Below are positions 53,921 through 64,000 of a stretch of 64,000 nt of DNA, one piece after another. A program made the translations under genes and the position numbers. Source of the DNA: Nigrospora sphaerica. Taxonomy: Eukaryota; Ascomycota; Sordariomycetes; Amphisphaeriales; Apiosporaceae. Positions within the stretch are counted from its first letter, which is position 1; the number at the start of each line of letters is the position of its first letter. Where the stretch lies: contig JAGVVL010000017.1 in assembly GCA_018287875.1 (NCBI GenBank), forward strand, positions 806,001 through 870,000, written 5' to 3'. Under the pieces are notes generated by a model. The model had not been told where the DNA came from, made no database searches, and saw nothing but the letters and a program-made list of their open reading frames with translations.

Positions 53921-54625
53921 ATGGGCAGCACCCTGTCCAGCGATAGCGGGCCCAGAAACCCCATGGAGACGGCAATCTACTCGCAGCAGCGCATCGAGCG
54001 CGAGAGGACCTTCACCGGCAAGACCAGGGTCATACAGGAGCAGTTCGACCGCCATAAGACCCTCCCAAGCCAGGGGCCGCGGAAGGAATGGGAAGGCGTT
54101 CGCCTCATCGAGGACGAGAAGGCCAAGATCGTAGGCAACTACGCCTCCTTCGACGTCATCCAGTACCGGGATCGGCCACAGAGGGCCGGCATGTCCATGA
54201 TACATCTTTTGGCCGTCCCGAAGGAGCGTATAATAAACGCGGTGGACCTAACCCCCGGGAATGTCGACATCATTGACCACATGATTCGGCTCTTCAGGGT
54301 CCTGTGGAGCCGGCCCGAAAATCGGCGCGCCATCATCGAGCATCAGCGCATCACCATCGAAAAGCGCGGCCAGCAAGAGGATTGCGACCCCGCGGACACG
54401 GAGCTGGCCCTGAGGCACTTCAGAGAGCTCGAAGCCGACGCCTATCGTCTCAGAGCCGAGGATTTTTATTTCGGCCTTCACCTTGCCCCCGATGCGAGTG
54501 CCAACGACTTGCACTTGCACATCATTGCAGCGCCCCCCAAGTTCCGGCAATACAGCACCAGCAAGCACGATAAGAAAACCAAGGACGCCATCGAGGTGCG
54601 CGACTTTATTCGTAGCCGGGCCTAA
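53921..54625 (+). CDS. HIT-like fold protein with incomplete histidine triad
   Basis: Single exon, 234 aa. Residues about 85-105 read SMIHLLAVPKERIINAVDL, matching the strand-turn of HIT proteins (HxLxxPK). Near residue 196 DLHLHIIAAP matches the active-site strand, but the third His of HxHxH is Ile. HIT proteins are nucleotide hydrolases or transferases; with only two of the three His the activity may be altered or lost, as in some HIT-like fungal proteins. The N-terminal 55 residues (SSDSGPRNPMETAIYSQQR, then RTFTGKTRVIQEQF) are charged. The open frame continues upstream without ATG, and 53921 (CCAAATGGG) is its first Met. Cytosolic, since no signal is seen. Confidence 0.72.
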   Translation: MGSTLSSDSGPRNPMETAIYSQQRIERERTFTGKTRVIQEQFDRHKTLPSQGPRKEWEGVRLIEDEKAKIVGNYASFDVIQYRDRPQRAGMSMIHLLAVPKERIINAVDLTPGNVDIIDHMIRLFRVLWSRPENRRAIIEHQRITIEKRGQQEDCDPADTELALRHFRELEADAYRLRAEDFYFGLHLAPDASANDLHLHIIAAPPKFRQYSTSKHDKKTKDAIEVRDFIRSRA

Positions 54626-57132
54626 GTTCTGTGAATTTCGGCTTCGCGCTTGAGAACTTGCCATTTTCACTATTTCGACAGCACTCGGGGCACTGCATCG
54701 GTTTGGGGATGCAGAAAGACGTGAAAGGAATGATACCCGCCTCTAGCTGCTGGCTAGTCGAAACAGTACCGCGATGGCGACTTGCTTGAGTTTTCTCTAC
54801 GCGAAGGACGGTCGAACGAGAGAGGAAATTTCTCCGCCTTGGTGCCCCAAATCCCGGCAAAACCATCGACTGGACAGGGGGCACCAAGGGCAGTTAACCG
54901 TTCAAAAACCGCTCGTAGAAATCAACAAGATCTCACACCTGGGGTTGCGAGGTGACCACTCCCACACACTCGATACCAGCCTCCTGGATCGTTGAATTTC
55001 GGCAAGTACAAATACATCAGCCGGACAATAGGACCAGCCCGGAACCCGCCCTGTTGTCCCGGGGCAGCCTGCAGCGGTTTCAGGGCATGGATTCGACCAG
55101 GGAAAAAGGCTCAGACACGCGTCAACCTTTTTCTTGCCTGTCCAGGACTGTATACATATGTCTATAAAGCTTGTCGTCGTTTTCGCTTAGAGATAACACC
55201 TCTCGATATAGGGGGGTTGCGGGGGCACCCGAGTCCCCTAAAATCAAGCCGATAACCTCTTCGGAAGACCGAGAAAGACGGGTTCTTTTCCCAGGAGAGA
55301 GATCGGGCCAGTACCCTTGCGTAAGCCGAAGGCTCAATATCAGATGTTACCCATGGACAAAGGTCAACATGCTTCGTGTCACGTTGAGTGCGGACAACGA
55401 TGTGGAGTTGAGGGTTGACATGTCACGCCTTTGCTGATAAACTCGGCGAGGGAAACAGGGTATCGATCCATTATGCGGGCTGGCGAAGGTACATTCCATA
55501 TCACTAAAGAGAAAACTACGGGCCGAACTACTCGCCCGCACTTTCAGCTCGCAATCAAGTCTTTTACTGGTGCCTGGATCGACGTTATCGGAATCTATAG
55601 AACGCTGAGCACCTCAACCTCATAGAAAAGCGGCTTGAAACTAGCAAGATACAGCAGACACTTCTCCACTCTAAGATTGGGGCTACGTGTGAACCACTAG
55701 GCGATAGAATCGGAATCGGAGGAACTGGCTGTTGATAGAAAACTGCCGACCAAATAAGGGGGTATTTCCACCTGTCTTGATTCCAGGCACACTACCACTT
55801 GCTTTTGACAGGTCATTCCCGGCTGACCGGAGGCGCACATGAAATCTGACGGGCTGGGCCACCAGCTGACGGCAATGCCTGGCCAATCAGCCGACGGGAC
55901 CCAACGGCATCCCTGACGGGGTCCAGCAGAAAAGTTCGGTTTCTTTTCTTACCAGTCGCCTGCTGACCCGCGAAACACCAAATCATCCGGTGCTGCGAAC
56001 CAGACCCGCGAGGCGATGTTGCGTGGCCCGGTTGCCCGAGTCGACGCGGCTGAGCCACGTTATACCGCCTTGTGTGTAGAAAAAGGAGGTGCCCCACGAC
56101 ACGCCCGGACACGTGGTCAGCCTTGTAGGCTGCCAGGTTGGAGAATTCCGGGGTCCGCGTCTTACGGGGTACGACGGGGGTTTCGATCTAGACCTGGAGG
56201 CTATGCATGACTGCCTAGGTAATAGATAGGCAGATCGGGAGGCTCACAGTCCACCCCCCCAAGGGACAGGAAGGTCATATTCTCCTTCGATCAACTGATT
56301 GATAATGCCAAAACCATGTAGTGTTCAATAATTTCTGAAAAGGGAACAGTGCTTCCTTTATTTATTTCACCATCAGCTACGTTCTCCCCAACTGTTTCCG
56401 TCTATGTGCTGCACCATTCGACAATTCTAGCAGACATAATTTGGAGGGCTTTGATTTTTGTCTTCTAACCGGCAAGGGGATAAGGAGCGAAATAACTATC
56501 TGCTGCATGGAAGGGACTGGCAAGGTACTAGAGCATAAGGGACGGGTTGGTGGGCAAAGTTAATGGGACATGTTGGTGGACCAATAAATCGTTCAGCGAA
56601 CCGCTCGATAGACTACAAAGGCTCTCTGAGGCATCGTTTGAGGTCCTTAACATGGCTTTTTAGACCCAGAGAGTCTAAGGGTCTCTCTGTGAGAGACCTT
56701 TTTAATAACAAGGGCCGTTAAGCCCCTGGCCTCCGAACCCTCGGTAATGTATGTGAGAAGAGGGATTGACCTCGTTCTATCTCTCTTGCTCTTCAATCAT
56801 TGCTTCCACCATGATAGCCTTCGTTGAACCAAATCATCACGAACTAAATGCGCAGTAGACCTATGAGAATGTGAATCTGGTTGATCGTATCTGAGCACGA
56901 GAAGGGGCAGTAACAATTCCAAACACCGACACCGCCATTCGCCTTTTCTGCCTCGCTTCCCCAGCTTCACCGCCATGCAGATGCTGACCCTCCTCCACGC
57001 GAGTGCGCGATAAGCCACCCAGCATAAAGCGAAGCTTGCTGTCCGAACCCATGGTATTACAATGCATTTTTTTTGTTACACGATTGTGCCTCCCCCATCC
57101 CACTATCCCTCCGCCCCAGACCCTGGCGGGGT
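54626..57132. other. Convergent intergenic stretch
   Basis: Between the HIT-like gene and Mlp1. A GGTCTCTC-TGT-GAGAGACC hairpin lies at 56680-56698 followed by TTTTT. The 56280-56900 part is AT-rich. No coding region supported. Confidence 0.5.
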
Positions 57133-60100
57133 TTACGGAGCAGGACCCCCACCCCTCTGTCTCTTAGCACCCAGGCCGATATCCGACTCGCCCCTCGGTC
57201 GCTTGTTGCCCGGTTGGAAGTTCTCGGCGCCAGCGTTGAGGCTTTGCCTGGTCTGTGCTCCGCCTCTCGCTCCCCCGCGTCCGCCCCTAGCGCCACCACG
57301 AGGTGCTTGGTACGTGGTGGCACCGGGCTGTCGGAGGTTGCTCTTCGGCAGACTGCTCGGCGGCGGGATGCCCGACTTGGGCGGACCCGCCGTCCCTGCC
57401 TGCGTCGGCTGAGGCTGGGACGAGGCCGAAGCCGAAGCCGGTGCCGGTGCTGAAGCCGGCGCTGCGTTGCCGTTCGTGGAAGAAGCAAACGGATTCGCCA
57501 TCGGCGGTTGAGCGCCGGAGCCCTGGGAAGCTGCGAAGGGATGGGCAGGGAGCGACATGGGCGCTGCTGCGCCCGGTGGCTTGGGCAGCGAGCTGCCGGC
57601 AGCCGGTCGCGGCAATCCGTTAGCAGTTGGAGGTGCTGGGAGTGCTGTATTGTATTTAGCGTATGTCACGATGGGAAGGGGGATGTCGAATGACTGACAT
57701 GTTCCAGCAGCAGCACCAGGTGCCGGTTGCGCCGCCGGTTTCGGTGGCGGCGGGGGTGCTTTGGCTTCCTTGGCGATGGCCCAGACCTCGACAACGGGCC
57801 GTTGGGGCGTTTCCTTGGCCGCCGTCTCCACGACTCCGAGTTTGGCTGCCGCGTTCCGCGCCTTGTTCTCGGCCATGTTCAGTTGCAGCGTCGCCTTGGA
57901 TGCTGCCAATTTCTGCGCCTGTTCTCGTGCCTGGGCAACCTTCTGCTCCACCTCGCTCTTGGTTACGTGGTTCTGTTCGCACTCCTCCTTGAGCCGCTTG
58001 GTCTCCTGTGCAATCTTGCTCTTGATGTTGTTCGACAGTATCGCCTTCACCGTTGCATTCTTGTTGACGAAATCCCGGGCCTCGGCATCCGTCAAGTTCA
58101 GCAGGTCTGCCGGGGATGCTGCTGGTGCGCCGGGGTGGCCTGACGCTGGCGTGGCCGAGGCTGGCGGTGCTGGCGTGGCCGGAACAACAGGCCGTGAAGG
58201 CGTGGCCGGCGACTTCACGTCAGCCGGCGCTGCCAATCCCTGCTCGGCCTCCCAGATCTTGCGCTCTTGCTCCAGGCGGAGCTTCAACTCCTCCTGCATC
58301 CTCTCGGTTGCCTCCTTGTGCTGTGCCCGCTCCTGCTCCATTTGCTGGTTCTTATCCGCCATCTTCTTGTTCAGAATCGTCTTCATCTTGTCGCAACGCT
58401 CCTTCACAATGTTGGCTTGGTTGACCTCCAGCTCGTTGGCCTTGGCCTCCAACTCGGCTGCTCTGGACTCGGCCGCAGCAATCTTCTCCTCGAGAGCCTT
58501 TCGTTCTTCATCGGTGAGGGGCGCAGATGCCGCAGCGCCATTCTCCGTGGGAACGTCACTATTGTTCGTACCAGCCTGCGCGCTGGCCAGGGCGGCGTCG
58601 CGCTCCAAGATGGCCGACTCAAGCTGGTCGCGCACTTGTTGCAGTTCTTGCTCAATTCTCGCCTTCTGTGAACTGACATTCTCCAGCTCCGTTCTCGTGT
58701 CTGCAAGCTGCTTCTCAAGATCGCCGGTTTGCTGCGAGCTTGCCGCATCGCCGCTGGCAGCATCGGGGCCAGCGGGCGTAGCTGCGGTGGGAGCCGGGGC
58801 TGGGGCCGGGGTCGGCGTCGTTGGCACAGCAGGAGCCATGTTGTCCTTGGCTTGCTGGGCTTCCTCCTGCAAAGCCTGAACCTGGGCTTGGAAGTGTTTG
58901 ATCTCCTCGGTGGCCGCCAAACGCTCCTTCTTCTCCATATCGAGCTCTTCTTTGACGGTGACGAGTTGATCGTTGACCATCTCGAGTTGGCTTTGCAGAT
59001 TGTCGCGCTCGGCGATGGCCGCGTCCTTCTCCTGTACGGCTGTATCTTTATCCTGCTTGGCCTGCCCCAGGCGAGCTTTGAATTGGGTGGTGAAGTTTGA
59101 TTTTTGCTTCTCCAGCCTGTCTTTGAGATTCGCCTCGTTCTCCTCGACCAACTTCTCGAGCGCCTCGATCTTTTCTCTCAAGGGTGCCTCGGCCTCTTGA
59201 AGGGCATTCTTTTCAGCCTCGAGTCTGGCGACAGTCTGCCTCAGCTCCTCAACTTCGGCAGGATCGGTCTGGCCGTGCTTCGTGAGAATATCCTCTGTGC
59301 GTTTCTGCCATCGGTCTCGGTCTTCCTGTAGCTGCTTGATCTCGGCCTCCTTGAACGACTGTTGGCTGTTGAGCTCCTCGATAGTCGCCTCCAGAGGCTG
59401 CACCTTCGCCTCAAGCTCCATAATCTTGGCCGTCTTTTCTGATAGCGAGGCCTGTGCCTGCTTGACCTCATGACGGAGTGCGGCGCTGCTCTCCCGGAAG
59501 AGGTTGAGCTCCTCGAGCTTCTGCATAAGATCCTTGTGCGACATCGAGTTTTGCTGACTGTCAGCTTGAGACTGGCGCTCCTGCTCAAGCTTGAGACGCG
59601 CCTCGTCCAGCTGCGACTGGGTGTAGTTCAACTGCTCTTGCAGGCGCTTGGACTCCCGCAGCTTCAAGTCGTACTGAACCTCGAGGATATCCTTCTCGCG
59701 GCGGAGGTAGCTGGCAAGCTCGCGGAGCTGGGCCTCAGATGACGACGAGGGTTGTGCTTCGATGAGTTCCATTTCCTCGTTCGCTCCGCCCGATGTCCGA
59801 ATCTGTTGCAAAGCTCCAACTTGGGAAGTGACGCTTTCGAGCTGCTGGTGAAGCAATTTGTTCTGTGCGTCGGCATCGTCACGTCGGGCCCGCAGCTCCA
59901 CCATTTCGTGCTCCATCTTCTTGCGTCGGTCCTCCCAGGAGCTCTCGTTCTGAAGCAATGTGGCCCGGGCGGATTCGGCCTCGGCACGGAGTGTAGCCAC
60001 CTCTGTTCGTAATTCGTTGTACTGTTTACGAACGTTGGACAGGGACGTGGCGGTCTCGCCGTGCTTGCTGACTTCCTTCTCGTATGATTCCTGGGCGCTC

Positions 60101-63100
60101 CTGGCAATTTCTGCTTGTTGGCGTAGGTCTTCCTGGTGGAAGCGCGCTGTCTCGGCGTAACTGCTTTCTTGGTCTTTGAGGCGCTGCAGTTCCTCTTCCA
60201 GAATGGCCTTTTCGTCCTGGAAGCGCCGGGCAACATCGGCTTGGCCGTCGCGGAGGGCGGACAGCTCGCTATTGGATCGGGCAAGCTCGGTAGAAAGGTC
60301 CTCGACGCTTTGCTGCAATTCCTTAATGGTCGACTCCTTTGCAGCCAGCTCGGCATCCATTTTTTCAGCGTATTCGTCCTGGCTGGCCGTAATATTCCGC
60401 AGATCTTCCTCCACGGCCTCACTGAGCTCCTTGTACTGCCCGATTTGCGCCTGGGCGTTCTCGAGTTGCATCTTGGTCAAATCCAGATCACGCTTCAAGT
60501 CGCTGACCTCGTGGATCAATTCCTGGACGCGCTCATCCGTGTCTTGTGAAGCAGTTTGGTCGGATCCTGGGACCGCCGTGCCTGGTCTTGGCGTCGGGCG
60601 GGGCTGAAGTCGTTCAGCCCTCTCGTTTGCACTGTTCAACTGGATTGTGAGTTCGTCGTTCCTTGCCTGAAGGTGGTCCTTAGTCGTCTTCGTGGCCACG
60701 AGCTCTTCGCGGAGCTGGCTGAGTGTCGCTGAGAGCTCGTCAATGCGCTTCTGGGCTGTCTGCGCATCGTACTCCTTGCGCTGCTGCAACATCTTGTAGC
60801 TCTCCTGCTCCTCGGCCAGCTTACGCCTCAGTGCGCTCAGCTCTGTCTGCGCTAATTCAAGCTCAGCCTGCATACGTCGCTTAGCTTCTGCTTCGGTGAG
60901 ATCGCGTTCATTCTTCAGTGTCTCTTGCGTCGCTAGCAGACCGTTGAGACGGGACCGTTCCGCGGTAAGAGCCTCGTTGTCCTTGCTGAGGCGTTCCTGG
61001 ATGTCCTTCCAAAGGTTCTTCTCCGCCCGGAGATTGGAGTTCTCGCTGCGCAAGCTGTCGGCCTGAGACTTCACCTCAACCAATTCTTCCGCGGCTTGCT
61101 GAGTCACCAGGTCCTGTCTGGCGGCTGATTCCGAAAGGGTTTGGACTCGCTTTTGCAGCTCCCTGTTCTCGGTCTGCAACGAGACAAAGTTGCTCTGCAA
61201 CATCTCGTACCGCTCGCTGGCAAGAGAGAGCTGGCTCTGAATCTTGGAGTTCTCGGCTTGTAGGGCGTTCTTCTCCGAGGAAAGGGTTCGGACTTGGGTC
61301 TTCAGTGTGTCCCTGTCCACGGCCATTTCGGCCCTGTAGGCTTCCGTACTGGCCTGCAAGTCTCGCAGCAAAGCAGCATAATCGGGAATATCATCGCCAG
61401 CAGCCGAATTTTCCTCGATGCTAGCAAGGACGTGGCTGTCGTCATCAACAGAAGATGCTCCACCATGCTTCTTGCCATCGGCAAGGCGACGGAACATGTC
61501 TCTCTCCTTCATGATGATCTCGGTTCTGGAAGAGAAGGCTTTGAGGCGGTCTTGGAACTCCTTGATCTGCTCCCTCAACCTTGCGTTTTCGCTGCGGTCC
61601 TCGATAGCCTGCTGTTTCGCGGCAGCGTCCTCTTCGTTCTTCATGTCCTCGGAGAGCTGGTGAATCACGCGAAGCAGCTCCTGGTTCTTCTCCTGGAGGT
61701 CCTTGATGTCACGGAAGACAACCAGGCGCTCCGTAACCAAGGTGTCGACGTCGGACATGTCATCAGTGGCAAAGCCATCAGCTCGAGAAATGCGCTGGAG
61801 CTGAAGAGTCTCTTCGAGTGTCAACTCTTGGCCACGATGCTCGAGGTTGAAGATCATCATTTGCATCTGCGCGCTCAAGTCCCTGACCTGGTTGCGAAGA
61901 ATGTTGGCCTCGACCTGGGAATTGGACAGAGCCACCTCTGCCTTCTTGGCTGCCTTCTTGGCCAAATCCCTTTCTTTGAAGCTCTCGTCGGACAAGTGAG
62001 ACATGTTCTGGATCTCCCTCTGGAGGCGCTCGTTCTCGGAATGGAGCTCCTGCATCTCGGGCACCTTGGCCTCGAGCTGTGTCATCATATCGTCCATCTC
62101 CTCGCGCAGCTTCTGGTTTTCAAACCGAACAGTCGAGAGCTGGTTTCTGAGGCTGGCGTTCTCGGCGATGGCTTGGGAGGCTGAGTTGTACGATTTCCTG
62201 GCAGAAGCGGGCGTTCCAAACGGTGACGAAGGGCGGCCAAGGAAAGATCCGTTCATGGCGCGGGGGGTCTGAGGCGCTGATCCAGGATGTCCGGGAGAGC
62301 CAGCATCTTGCGCTTCGTCTTTGAGGCGGGCGATTTCGGCTTGGAGGGACTGGACCTCGGCGGTCGCTTGGTCGTGGGCCTCGGTCGCTTGGGCGAGTTC
62401 CTCGCTGATGCGCCGCACTGCGTCTTCGCCGTCCTTCTTAACCTGCTCCATTCTGGATTCCACGTCCAGCATTCGTCTCTTTTGGCTCTGGAGCTGTTCA
62501 TCCTTCATGGACAGCAGTCTGTTGGTCGAGTCCAGATCTTCTCTGTAGCCTTGCTCCTTGCGGGCAAAGGCCTCGCGTTCTTTTTGTAAAGTCAACAGAG
62601 TCTCCTGCGTCTTGGCTTGCGCCTGGGTCACCTGCTTGCGAAGTTGTTGCTCGGTTCGCGTCTTGGCCTCGAGGTTGGCTGTGGCCTCTTCGTTGAGACG
62701 CTGGAGCTCGGCGATGCGGGCACCCCTCTCTTTGCGGAACTTGAGGGCTTCGGCTTGCTTCGTCTGCAGCTCATTTTCGTAGAATTCGGCGCTGCGCTGG
62801 GCCATTTCGAGCTGCTGTTGCATAGACTGCTCCTTGAATTTAGCGCTGGCGGCGGCTGCCTGAGCAGACTGGATGGCTTGCTGCAGACTGGCAACCTCCT
62901 GGCTAAGCTTCAGGCTCTTCTGGTGTTGGGCTTGAAGTTCCTGAGAAAGAGACTCGTTTGCCTTGTTCTTGGTTTCGATGATGCTGAGCGTTTCGCGGTT
63001 CGACGTCTCAAGAGAGACGATGCGGGCCTTGAGGCCATCGATCTCGGTGCTCGAGGTGCTGCTGGAGGACTTGATGGATTGAAGTTCGTTCTCGAGGGCT

Positions 63101-63512
63101 TGGCGAGAGGTTTCTTGGGGATCGTCAGTATATCGCAAAAGGGGACGAGGCTGGGTGGGGTCACAAGGCCAGGAACAACCACGCAAGCGGTGTCGGAAAA
63201 CATCAGGATATATGACTAACCTTCTTCCTTCAGTCTCTGGCGGATCTCCTCGAGGTCCTTGAGGGCCTTCTTGGCCGTCTCGTTGCTGGCGTCGCGTTGC
63301 GCCTCGGCGCCGCGCACGTTGGTCTCAAGCTCGACCTTGAGTTGGACATTTTCCGAGTAGACCGAATCATTTTCGTGGGCCTTGGCGGCAACGGCAGCAA
63401 GAATGGAGATGACCAGATCGGCTGTGGGATTGGTGGTGGCTGTTACCAAAGTGTCCTGAGGCGTGCCTAGATAGGACTCCAGGTAGCCGATGTCCACACT
63501 GGCGGCAGCCAT
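57133..63512 (-). CDS. MLP1: Nuclear pore basket nucleoporin Mlp1/TPR
   Basis: Three exons, 63512-63221, 63113-57699 and 57644-57133, 2072 aa, the usual size for Mlp1/TPR. The first 100 residues contain YLESYLGTPQDTLVTATTNP. Almost continuous coiled coil follows to about residue 1760, rich in Glu, Gln, Leu and Lys. The MLP1/TPR domain lies around residues 1000-1150 (SQLSLASERYEMLQSNFVSL, LWKDIQERLS). The last 300 residues are disordered, rich in Pro/Ala/Gln, with an RGG-like GGARGGRGGARGG stretch and nuclear-localisation-type KRPRGE and KRQRGG. The protein builds the nuclear basket, docks mRNPs and spindle checkpoint proteins. The 107-nt first intron is phase 1. The second intron is 54 nt and in frame, so its retention would add 18 residues rather than break the protein. 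Confidence 0.96.
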
Positions 63513-64000
63513 CCTGTCAAGCTCGTCGAGTCGCCGGATCGGGAACCATGGGTGGTCGAAATTCGATGCGACAGGGACGCGTGCGGCGATGCTCCGGGGG
63601 GGGGGGGGGGGGTTCGGCGAGGTTAATGGAGACGGTGGTGAGGGTTTCGCGATGGAATATTTCCGAGCTTAGACCCCCACAGCAAACAAACGAGGGAACG
63701 AAGCGTCGAGGAGAAAGGGAAGGGAGAGGGCCGCACGTGCCGGTGCCGGCAGAGGACGCCTGTTGACGGAGACTTTGGCGATTGGGCGCTGTACGCCAGA
63801 AACAGTTCAGGCGACGATGGGACGACCGTCGATGGGGTTGTCTCTGAGCGACAGTTGCTGGCTGTTCTGTTTTCGGAAGGGCAGGCCGAGAGACGCGACC
63901 GACCACGAGGCAAGGCGAGGCTGCAGTTGCTACTGTGGAGCTTGGACCTCCCATACGCAATCTATTTTTCTGGACACCATTCCCTGCCAAGAATACCTTG
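63513..64000. other. Upstream region of Mlp1
   Basis: Promoter and leader of the minus-strand Mlp1 gene. A 17-base G run at 63596-63612 is a C run on the transcribed strand's mRNA side. Open frames here are not supported. Confidence 0.5.

Noticed and set aside
1..64000. CRISPR array, prophage or bacterial operon structure
   Set aside because: No direct-repeat/spacer arrays or bacterial gene packing; introns and fungal families show a eukaryotic nuclear genome.

Overview
This is a gene-sparse stretch of a filamentous ascomycete genome (Pezizomycotina; gene families and GC-rich coding style suggest a Sordariomycete, but the species cannot be fixed from the window). The eukaryotic fungal call rests on short 50-340 nt introns with GTRNGT donors, CTRAC-type branch points and YAG acceptors in most genes, an intron-bearing tRNA-Ser, TATA boxes 100-190 nt upstream of several start codons, and fungal families such as UstYa-like/DUF3328, GH74 xyloglucanase, AA8 cytochrome, Hce2 effector, MED7 and Mlp1/TPR nucleoporin. 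Exon models were read by hand from splice signals and reading phase.

Layout. 0.7-2.3 kb: GT69 (CMT1-like) mannosyltransferase (+). 3.5-4.6 kb: six-exon UstYa/DUF3328 protein (-). 7.4 kb: tRNA-Ser(GCU) with a 20-nt intron (-). 9.0-9.3 kb: 75-aa secreted eight-cysteine peptide (+). 9.3-11.2 kb: AT-richer empty stretch. 11.3-12.1 kb: membrane-anchored coiled-coil hypothetical (+). 12.6-13.4 kb: secreted stand-alone AA8 haem b cytochrome domain with acidic tail (-). 15.3-15.8 kb: LAMTOR1/Meh1-like lysosome or vacuole adaptor (+). 17.3-17.7 kb: small Cys-rich conserved-looking protein (-). 17.9-24.2 kb: no recognisable gene. 24.2-25.7 kb: F-box plus RPEL-like protein (+). 26.7-27.9 kb: ZNF830/CCDC16-like zinc-finger protein (-). 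29.5-30.9 kb: BAHD/Tri101-like acyltransferase (+). 31.7-32.6 kb: Mediator subunit MED7 (+). 33.4-33.8 kb: 59-aa CCC-rich peptide behind a 5'UTR intron (-). 35.3-37.6 kb: secreted GH74 xyloglucanase (-). 39.1-40.1 kb: hypothetical (-). 43.5-48.6 kb: two diverged sulfotransferase-like paralogues (-) flanking a LaeA-like methyltransferase (+) that carries a one-base frameshift, plus a 682-bp non-coding element with perfect 23-bp terminal inverted repeats. 50.3 kb: candidate small secreted peptide (-). 51.7-52.4 kb: Hce2/Ecp2-like effector gene with an unusual start (-). 53.9-54.6 kb: HIT-like protein (+). 57.1-63.5 kb: 2072-aa Mlp1/TPR nucleoporin (-).

How it fits together. Housekeeping genes (MED7, Mlp1, LAMTOR1, ZNF830-like, F-box) alternate with secreted or accessory genes (GH74, AA8, GT69, UstYa-like, acyltransferase, Hce2, two Cys-rich peptides). 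There is no PKS, NRPS or RiPP precursor core that would make the UstYa-like or acyltransferase genes an obvious cluster. The most unusual segment is 43.5-48.6 kb, where gene duplication, an inverted-repeat element and a broken regulator-like methyltransferase lie together.
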